From positions 1 to 38,012 of the IMG/VR virus record IMGVR_UViG_3300030329_003069: 38,012 nucleotides of DNA; one strand, 5' to 3'. This DNA is from a virus. Position numbers and translations under genes: made by a program. Every line of letters starts with the position of its first letter. Within the stretch, counting starts at the first letter, position 1. Under the pieces are notes generated by a model that was not told the origin of the DNA, ran no database searches, and saw only the letters and a list, made by a program, of their open reading frames with translations. Shown in pieces: positions 33,436 through 38,012 of the stretch.

Positions 33436-34025
33436 TAGAACGGTAAGTCTGCATCTTGTTGGACTTCGCCAAACACTTCCCACTTCTCGCCGGATAGCTC
33501 AAAGATTGTCCCACCCATGGTGGGTTTCTTATCGTCAATCCATGCGATACAAAGTTGCTTGCCGAGTTCTGTAACGAATGAGTAGCCCTCGTCGTTAGGC
33601 TTGGGCCAGTTGATCCCATTCTTCTTATCAGAAAACGGAAAAGTTTCCCTGGGGGGGCCTTTTGGGGCCACCGGAGAAGGCTCCTTGTCTTGGTCATTGG
33701 GGTGGGCAGAGCGTTTCCTGCGCACCAATGCAACAGACTCAGCAACTACCTCTGTCTTGTACCGCTTGTTGCCATCACGGTCCATGTAGTTGGAGTTGGA
33801 TATGCGTCCCCTCAGTGACACAAGGTCTCCCTTGTTGAGGTTCCTGCAATCCTCTGCGTCATACCCCCAGGCTACGCAGCGTTGGAAGTTGGTGTACTCG
33901 TTGTCACCGACTTTGCTGGTGGTTGCGATGGTGATGTTAGCCACCGTCTTGCCACTGTTTGTCTGTTTCACATCGGGCTCGTCTGCCACGCGCCCTTCAA
34001 GTAGAACCTGATTGATATCTGCCAT
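33435..34025 (-). CDS. ssb: Single-stranded DNA-binding protein (196 aa)
   Basis: SSB coats single-stranded DNA during replication and recombination and recruits partners. The OB-fold is clear (residues 1-103: INQVLLEGRVADEPDVKQTN, VANITIATTSK, NFQRCVAWG, LVSLRGRISNSNYMDRDGNK, TEVVAESVALV), with the usual 'GR...P......G..v....iA' opening. The C-terminus is the canonical acidic tip DADLPF (191-196). Between them, instead of a plain disordered linker, residues about 138-185 look folded (YSFVTELGKQLCIAWIDD; TIFELSGEKWEVF). It has a strong GAGAAAGGGAG ribosome site. Confidence 0.9.
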   Translation of the reverse strand: MADINQVLLEGRVADEPDVKQTNSGKTVANITIATTSKVGDNEYTNFQRCVAWGYDAEDCRNLNKGDLVSLRGRISNSNYMDRDGNKRYKTEVVAESVALVRRKRSAHPNDQDKEPSPVAPKGPPRETFPFSDKKNGINWPKPNDEGYSFVTELGKQLCIAWIDDKKPTMGGTIFELSGEKWEVFGEVQQDADLPF

Positions 34026-34041
34026 CTCCCTTTCTCTCCTT

Positions 34042-34218
34042 TTATCCCATGTCGAGGGATGCCTTGCGGATCTCTTTAGCAGCGTCCCGGATCTCGGAAG
34101 CTGTCTTACGCACCCGCCGACCGGCGGCCTTGTTACCTTTGTGCTCTTGCTTTATCGCATCCGCTTTGATGGACTGTGTGAGTCCTTCCAGTTTCTCTAC
34201 CAGTGCATTCAAGCTCAT
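34042..34218 (-). CDS. Hc1-like histone H1 family protein (58 aa)
   Basis: A 58-residue frame with GGAGGAAGAG before the ATG. The core KGNKAAGRRVRKTASEIRDA followed by AKEIRKASL closely resembles the N-terminal helical domain of bacterial histone H1-like Hc1 proteins (family motif around GNKAAaqRvRk...e..ak..RkeS), known from Chlamydia and also from Bacteroidetes-type relatives. The long basic C-terminal tail of Hc1 is missing. Hc1 binds and compacts DNA. The gene sits between a terminator and ssb in the replication operon, so it probably acts on phage or host DNA during infection. Confidence 0.7.
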   Translation of the reverse strand: MSLNALVEKLEGLTQSIKADAIKQEHKGNKAAGRRVRKTASEIRDAAKEIRKASLDMG

Positions 34219-34234
34219 CTCTTCCTCCGTATAT

Positions 34235-34256
34235 AAAAAAGCTAGTCTCTCCTAGC
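34235..34256 (-). terminator. Short intrinsic terminator upstream of the Hc1-like gene
   Basis: In the leftward direction GCTAG-GAGAGA-CTAGC is followed by TTTTTT (plus-strand 34256 down to 34235). The 5-bp stem is weak but the U-run is perfect, so it may end the non-coding RNA next to it or act as partial attenuator before the histone-like, ssb and helicase genes. Confidence 0.5.
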
Positions 34257-34446
34257 AGTCACACCACTCTGGGCAGGTGTCGCAACCTATTGGCACGTCT
34301 GGGTGAGGACGACCGGGCCAAGGTCAGGGGAGTCCATGGCCCCTCGGGTCTTCCGAGTGTCACGCTGCCCAAGCAACGCTCCCAGCCCTCCAAGGTATCC
34401 CAAGGAAGGTGCCCCTGGATAACGGGGGAGCAACTCCCCGCTACCC
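34257..34446 (-). ncRNA. Structured non-coding RNA candidate (about 190 nt)
   Basis: The 228-base gap between the histone-like gene and the upstream leftward gene has no convincing frame. It holds many hairpins: CTCCCC/GGGGAG (34425-34430 with 34434-34439), a GCAACG/CGCTGC stem (34363-34368 with 34373-34378) whose G-U pair is valid only in leftward RNA, CTCGG/CCGAG (34343-34347 with 34353-34357), a nine-position stem with one mismatch (34315-34323 with 34334-34342) and ACACC/GGTGT (34261-34265 with 34276-34280). An intrinsic terminator follows. This is the pattern of a small structured RNA; no known class was recognised. Confidence 0.45.
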
Positions 34447-35493
34447 TCACCGCGCCAATGCCGACCTGATCTTGTCCATTGCCTCCACTGTCATCACATT
34501 GTGCGCATGAGCTTCGCGCACAGAGGGAAAGCCAGTGAATTCGCGGGTGACATTAGCCAACTCAATGAAGTTCACTCCGGAATTCATAATCCCATCTGTG
34601 AACTCCCGAACCATGTCCTCCGTTGCCAATGTACCAGCCTGCGGAACGCTAGGTTCCTCTGGCTGTACAATATCAGGCACAGCCTCTAGTGGGGGAGCAG
34701 CCCGCTCTACCGTTGGAGCAGGGTCACCCTCTCCCACCGTCATGCCAGATAGTAGCCGCCACTTGGCCCCACGTTTCTGACCAAACATGGCTACCTCTCC
34801 ACTATCCCTCAGCCTGGATATTGCCCCATTGAATACCCCAATGGTTAGCCCGGTGGCCTTCAGGATAGCTCCTCTTGATGCCTCACCGCCACACTCTACG
34901 AGATAGTTTCTGATGACGTCAATGGGATCTGCGCCCGTATTTGCAGATTTTGACTCAACAGGGGGCCGACTACGCTCGTAAGGTGGAGGCGCTCCCTGGC
35001 TGATCTTACGAGGAGGAGGCACCGCCACAGGAGGTTCCTTTGGCAGAGATATCTCCGTCGCAGTTGAAGCCTTCGGCTTGGGCGCATCACCGCCACTGGG
35101 ACGATTAGGAGCAGACTTCTTAAACTCGTCAGCCTCCTCCTCTGAGTACACATGCCCACTCAAACCAGCCAGCTTTAAGATGACACGGTCCTTCGCACGC
35201 TTCTCACTCATCGCCACCGGGTACTCGTTCTTACAGTTCTTAGGCGTGACCTCACCAAATGACCAAGCGCTGTTCTCTCCCAGGTGGCCACGCACAAACA
35301 TGCAGACAAGACCCTTATCCAAGTCCAGCACCTTCACATCCGGGTCATCAAAGGTGATGCCCGCCTTGTCAGCGATGCGCTCAAGGTAACGGTGGTAGAT
35401 GACCAACGTGCCTCGGCAATCCCAGCACGCACGCTGAGGGTCAATGCCGAACTGGTTGAGTATCTTCAGCACATGCTCTTCAATCTTCTTCAT
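34447..35493 (-). CDS. Conserved phage DNA-metabolism protein with winged helix (348 aa)
   Basis: Residues 1-125 carry a pattern common in phages (CWDCRGTLVIYHRYLERIAD; YPVAMSEKRAKDRVILKLAG; GHVYSEEEADEF). Its role is unproven; a recombination or single-strand annealing function has to be considered because it lies beside a nuclease and SSB. A Pro/Lys-rich linker (about 126-188) follows. Then comes a winged-helix-like domain at about 189-248 (VIRNYLVECGGEASRGAILK onwards, ending KRGAKWRLL), another linker, and a helical C-terminus (about 290-348). The GGAGGAACT ribosome site is good. It may bridge DNA to a replication protein. Confidence 0.65.
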   Translation of the reverse strand: MKKIEEHVLKILNQFGIDPQRACWDCRGTLVIYHRYLERIADKAGITFDDPDVKVLDLDKGLVCMFVRGHLGENSAWSFGEVTPKNCKNEYPVAMSEKRAKDRVILKLAGLSGHVYSEEEADEFKKSAPNRPSGGDAPKPKASTATEISLPKEPPVAVPPPRKISQGAPPPYERSRPPVESKSANTGADPIDVIRNYLVECGGEASRGAILKATGLTIGVFNGAISRLRDSGEVAMFGQKRGAKWRLLSGMTVGEGDPAPTVERAAPPLEAVPDIVQPEEPSVPQAGTLATEDMVREFTDGIMNSGVNFIELANVTREFTGFPSVREAHAHNVMTVEAMDKIRSALAR

Positions 35494-35501
35494 AGTTCCT
35501 C

Positions 35502-36341
35502 CTATGCTAGCTCCCTACAAATGTCGTAGCGCCTACACCATCTCGGTGAACACCTGCGCGCAACATGCCTCTTCTTTGTCTTGTCCCATCCACCCCATAC
35601 CATCTCGTCTGATGGGTCAGGGATCGGGGGAAGTGTCTCGTTAGTGATGTGATGCTGTATCAGATCAAACAAGTCAGTCGATGCCTCATGCACGTCCTCC
35701 CCAGCATCAAAGTGAATGAATGCCAGCCTGTCCAACTCCTCCTTCTTGTTTCCAAAGCCCCTGGTAGGGCGCTCCTTTGGATGGTAGATGACAATCATCC
35801 CACCCCACTCATACCCCGGATAGTCCAGGTCCTTCACCATCACGCCACGCTGCAACGGGTAGTCATCGTCATCCACTACGGAATACTTATACCCGGTAAG
35901 CTGCTCCTTATGGGCACGCTTGGGCTCACCATCCTTCACCACCATCGCGTACCCGTAGTTGCTCGTCGTCTTCACGTCCATCAAGTACCGCTTGCCGCCC
36001 ATTGGCAAGCCTTCAGGGATGAGCAGGATGCCATCAATATGACCCGTGATACGCTCACCCATAGGGCTAGAGGCCAACACAGATAGCTGCTGCGCAACCA
36101 CCTGGATGCCAGCCTTCTCCAGATACCTGATAACCCTGGCCTCACCCGAGTGACCCATATCAAAGGTCACCTGGTCACCCCACTCGGGGCGTGGAGGGTT
36201 GCTCCACTTATGACCCTGTGCCTGCAACACAGCGTCCCGAGCACAGCGAGACACACCACTCATGCGATGCGTGTACTCACCGTCACCTGTGGATGTAATC
36301 TTGCTAAGCACGGCCCGAGCTAACTCTACTGTCTCACTCAC
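35502..36341 (-). CDS. Cas4/AddB-type Fe-S nuclease (279 aa)
   Basis: PD-(D/E)XK exonuclease of the RecB/Cas4 type: His64-x2-Glu67 (GHSGEARV), Asp103 (HIDG), Asp122-x-Lys124 (MDVKT) and the QxxxY motif Gln147/Tyr151 (QLTGY). One N-terminal cysteine (Cys33, SRCAR) and three C-terminal ones (Cys264, Cys269, Cys275 in CSPRWCRRYDIC) match the Fe-S cluster ligands of Cas4, AddB and Dna2. It probably resects DNA ends for recombination or degrades host DNA; no CRISPR partners are nearby. It begins at GTG 36341, overlapping the 50-aa gene. Confidence 0.82.
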   Translation of the reverse strand: MSETVELARAVLSKITSTGDGEYTHRMSGVSRCARDAVLQAQGHKWSNPPRPEWGDQVTFDMGHSGEARVIRYLEKAGIQVVAQQLSVLASSPMGERITGHIDGILLIPEGLPMGGKRYLMDVKTTSNYGYAMVVKDGEPKRAHKEQLTGYKYSVVDDDDYPLQRGVMVKDLDYPGYEWGGMIVIYHPKERPTRGFGNKKEELDRLAFIHFDAGEDVHEASTDLFDLIQHHITNETLPPIPDPSDEMVWGGWDKTKKRHVARRCSPRWCRRYDICRELA

Positions 36342-36486
36342 CTCTCGCCTCCTTACGCTCGCTCTCAGCGTCTAGTGAGCCCTTGATAGGGGGTGTGTCC
36401 CCGATAGATGCCAGCAACGCCGTGCCATCCCCCTCAGCCTTGATGATGGCCTCTTCTACCTCGATGTCTTTGTCTGTCAAACTCAT
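36334..36486 (-). CDS. Small acidic protein (50 aa)
   Basis: A 50-residue frame starts at ATG 36486 behind GGAGGAGCT, overlapping the stop of the excisionase-like gene (ATGA), and runs eight bases into the nuclease gene. It is acidic and helical at both ends (TDKDIEVEEAIIKAEGDG; DAESERKEARGE). Unknown function. The two overlaps suggest coupled translation with the nuclease, so it may be a small partner or regulator. Confidence 0.55.
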   Translation of the reverse strand: MSLTDKDIEVEEAIIKAEGDGTALLASIGDTPPIKGSLDAESERKEARGE

Positions 36487-36692
36487 AGCTCCTCCTTTTG
36501 GTAGCCCATCGATTGGCCAGTCTTCACAGTGTGTTCTTTAATCCAAGCGTCCAGGTCGCGCACATCAAACCGGACACACCTCGGACCAAAGCGGATGTGG
36601 GGTATGCGCTTCCGGGCCACCCATGCGTACAACGTGCTCATCTCTATCCCCAGGTGCAGCGCTGCCGCCCTGTAATTAATCAAATTACCCAT
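36483..36692 (-). CDS. Excisionase/AlpA-like winged-helix DNA-binding protein (69 aa)
   Basis: Residues 7-54 match the MerR/excisionase-type DNA-binding fold: YRAAALHLGIEMSTLYAWVA (helix-turn-helix), then RKRIPHIRFGPRCVRFDVRD and LDAWIKEH. Such small proteins bind specific sites and act as excisionases, recombination directionality factors or transcription regulators. No integrase is visible in the window, so a regulatory role is at least as likely as excision. The ribosome site is GGAGGAGCT-like. Confidence 0.75.
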   Translation of the reverse strand: MGNLINYRAAALHLGIEMSTLYAWVARKRIPHIRFGPRCVRFDVRDLDAWIKEHTVKTGQSMGYQKEEL

Positions 36693-36702
36693 AGCTCCTC
36701 CC

Positions 36703-37092
36703 TTAGAGCGCTCTCAATGCGGCCAGTGCCCGAACAACCATCTCGTTTATCAGGTCTGACACAGTCCTATCCCCCCTCTCTGCCCGGTATGCTTCAAGTT
36801 GCTGCGCCTCTGTCTGTGACAACAACAACCACAGCTTCTTCTTCTCTGTTCTGCCAACAACGGCGTACCGCCTCTCCTTGTTTGCGACACCAGCCTTAGA
36901 CTCCCTCGCCGCCATTGGGTTTTTGAGAGCCTGCATTAGCATCTCGCCCATGAACTTCTCATCATCCAACAACTCACCCTTCGCCCGGTTCAGGGCGCTA
37001 GTGATCTGCTCTGCCAAATCACTAATGTTATCTGGCATCTCACCCGAGTGCTCAAGCTCAGATATCTTTACTGGTCTTTTGTCAGAATCCAT
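36703..37092 (-). CDS. Ribbon-helix-helix-like protein (129 aa)
   Basis: The N-terminal 80 residues are helical and charged (LAEQITSALNRAKGELLDDE, then a Met-rich helix). The C-terminus looks like a ribbon-helix-helix domain: a strand KLWLLLS (86-92), a helix TEAQQLEAYRAERG and a second helix RTVSDLINEMVVRALAAL. RHH proteins bind operators as dimers. It may regulate this operon or the 100-200 repeat cluster. No family was recognised. The GGAAG site before ATG is good. A 48-base gap to the right is AT-rich. Confidence 0.6.
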   Translation of the reverse strand: MDSDKRPVKISELEHSGEMPDNISDLAEQITSALNRAKGELLDDEKFMGEMLMQALKNPMAARESKAGVANKERRYAVVGRTEKKKLWLLLSQTEAQQLEAYRAERGDRTVSDLINEMVVRALAALRAL

Positions 37093-37140
37093 CTTCCGGG
37101 GCCAGAATCAAGGGTTTTTATGTCACAGTCAAGCAAAAAC
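37093..37140. other. Short AT-rich gap in the leftward operon
   Basis: This is one of the few spacers in the leftward block not covered by a gene. It is AT-rich and read leftward contains TTGACT, but no good -10 is at proper distance, so a promoter is possible and not supported. It separates an RHH-like gene from the preceding unknown gene. Confidence 0.3.
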
Positions 37141-37656
37141 TTATTTAGTCATGCGTTCGATATACTGCTCCACAGCGCCCGGATCCAGGTTAATCATCCT
37201 GTCCTCCAGGTACAGTGTCTTTGGCCTGCCAACTGCCGATGGCCCTATGGGTAGAACATCGTCCTCCACCCCCAGTATTTTCATATATGCAATGACCTCA
37301 GCCAGGGTGTCCTTGTCAGACACAACTGCCCTAAGAACGCCAAGCCTTTGGATGACTAACTCCCGCACATCCTTCCTCTCAGCGCGTGCATCCATGATGG
37401 CATACCTACACCACCCTAGCTGCCCCTTCACGTTGCGCCTGAACTCAGACCAATCCCACAGGGTCTGCAACATACACTCGCCCAGGTCATGGTGCACACA
37501 GCGCCCCTCATTGCGAGCCTCCACATGCCACTCGTCACTGACCCATGTGTTGTCACTGATTTTTATGGCGCACCTGCGATACGCCGCATCAGCCTCACTA
37601 TTCCCTAATGGCAGAGAGAACACAGCCATATAGGCTTGGGATTGATGACCCATCAT
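37141..37656 (-). CDS. Hypothetical protein (171 aa)
   Basis: A leftward gene with a perfect GGAGGTGA immediately before a double ATG; the second ATG (37653) is better spaced, so the protein may be 170 aa. It is soluble with several Cys/His/Trp-rich segments (CVHHDLGECMLQTLWDWSEF, QLGWCRYAIMDA) and a helical C-terminal part (AEVIAYMKILGVEDDVL). No catalytic motif or family was recognised. Confidence 0.6.
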   Translation of the reverse strand: MMGHQSQAYMAVFSLPLGNSEADAAYRRCAIKISDNTWVSDEWHVEARNEGRCVHHDLGECMLQTLWDWSEFRRNVKGQLGWCRYAIMDARAERKDVRELVIQRLGVLRAVVSDKDTLAEVIAYMKILGVEDDVLPIGPSAVGRPKTLYLEDRMINLDPGAVEQYIERMTK

Positions 37657-37884
37657 TCACCTCCCGCAGATGCGCTCTGCTAGGCGCTCTGCCTTTTTTT
37701 TGGCTTTTTTGAAATTGCTTTCGCAATACACATCCACCCTGCACACATCCCCGTCTGGGTCCATGATGAACAGCATGACTTGATTGTCTGTGGAATCTGT
37801 CTGCATTCGGACTTCATATCCGTCCCCGCTAAACATCTGGTCGCGGTTCCTTGTGAACCTGTTGAACGAATCGATATCCATCAT
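37657..37884 (-). CDS. Hypothetical small protein (75 aa)
   Basis: Starts with a double ATG after GGAGGTGA, just as the next gene does; ATG 37881 overlaps the upstream stop as TGATG. Sequence: SFNRFTRNRDQMFSGDGYEV, a strand-rich middle (NQVMLFIMDPDGDVCRVDVY) and a basic C-terminal helix (FKKAKKKAERLAERICG). Not recognised. A small alpha/beta protein whose basic helix suggests nucleic-acid binding. Confidence 0.55.
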   Translation of the reverse strand: MMDIDSFNRFTRNRDQMFSGDGYEVRMQTDSTDNQVMLFIMDPDGDVCRVDVYCESNFKKAKKKAERLAERICGR

Positions 37885-38012
37885 TCACCTCCAGGGGTTA
37901 TGTCCAGTGCTTTGGCCTTAGCGATTACATCGATTGCCTTGTCCCGCCCGTGCTGCCTGGATTTGTCAAACCCTGCCATTTCGCAACAGGCGTCCAATGT
38001 GGACAACACTGA
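37881..38012 (-). CDS. Partial gene cut by the right edge (43 residues seen)
   Basis: An open leftward frame enters from beyond position 38012 and ends at the TGA at 37883-37881, overlapping the next gene start. The visible C-terminus includes LDACCEMAGFDKSRQHGRDK and AIDVIAKAKALDITPGGE. It is compact and helical-like but too short to name. It shows that the leftward operon and its promoter continue outside the window. Confidence 0.5.
   Translation of the reverse strand, partial: SVLSTLDACCEMAGFDKSRQHGRDKAIDVIAKAKALDITPGGE

Noticed and set aside
34259-34450. 63-codon leftward frame beginning with GTG overlapping the previous stop
   Set aside because: The GTGA overlap is suggestive, but there is no ribosome site and the region is better explained as structured RNA. 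Kept as the alternative to that RNA call.
34203-34469. 88-codon rightward frame across the RNA candidate and histone-like gene start
   Set aside because: It lies in a leftward-only block, has no ribosome site and Ser/Pro-rich shadow composition.
35502-36341. CRISPR-Cas locus, suggested by the Cas4-type nuclease
   Set aside because: No repeat-spacer array and no Cas1, Cas2 or effector gene in the window; neighbours are phage recombination genes.
36483-36692. Evidence of a temperate phage (excisionase)
   Set aside because: The fold is shared by many regulators; no integrase, attachment site or repressor was found in the window.

Overview
The window is part of the genome of a tailed bacteriophage (Caudoviricetes). 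No host gene, rRNA, tRNA, CRISPR array, insertion sequence or integrase was seen. The gene set (large terminase, portal, coiled-coil scaffold, HK97-fold-like capsid protein, short-tail adaptor and nozzle candidates, a run of probable ejection proteins ending in a 2,817-residue giant, no tape measure or sheath) suggests a podovirus-like, short-tailed virion. Ribosome binding sites are classical AGGAG/GGAGGTGA and many genes overlap as ATGA or TGATG, so the host is a Shine-Dalgarno-using bacterium. A lysis block with a possible lipoprotein hints weakly at a Gram-negative host. Host taxonomy cannot be read from the sequence. Layout: positions 1-569 are non-coding and crowded with repeats and inverted repeats, so this is probably the control region of the rightward genes and possibly a packaging or origin region. 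Positions 570-30158 are one continuous rightward late block: a small basic peptide, packaging genes (probable small terminase, TerL), two low-complexity or glycine-rich proteins, portal, scaffold, capsid, two probable decoration proteins, head-tail connection genes, a beta-helix and other fibre-like proteins, two helical virion proteins, the giant polyvalent protein, several small basic or structural proteins, and a lysis block (TIM-barrel glycosidase-like protein, one-TM holin-like protein, Cys-rich secreted or anchored protein). Positions 30130-38012 are a leftward early/replication block that meets the late block tail to tail. Read in its own direction (right to left) it holds four unknown or ribbon-helix-helix-like genes, an excisionase-like winged-helix protein, a 50-aa peptide, a Cas4-type Fe-S nuclease, a two-domain protein with a conserved phage N-terminus and a winged helix, a structured non-coding RNA candidate ending in a terminator, a 58-aa histone-Hc1-like protein, SSB, a winged-helix initiator-like protein, a DnaB-like helicase, a small membrane protein, an unknown gene, a RusA-like resolvase and one more unknown. 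Inferred logic: the leftward operon opens, coats, resects, unwinds and resolves DNA, and the rightward operon packages it, builds the particle and lyses the cell. No DNA polymerase, primase or RNA polymerase is visible, and the last leftward gene is cut by the window edge, so more early genes lie to the right or elsewhere. The most unusual elements are the Hc1-like histone with three other very basic small proteins, two candidate structured RNAs (one just after terL, one inside the replication operon), the repeat-rich leader, and the giant protein with its duplicated nine-residue N-terminal motif.
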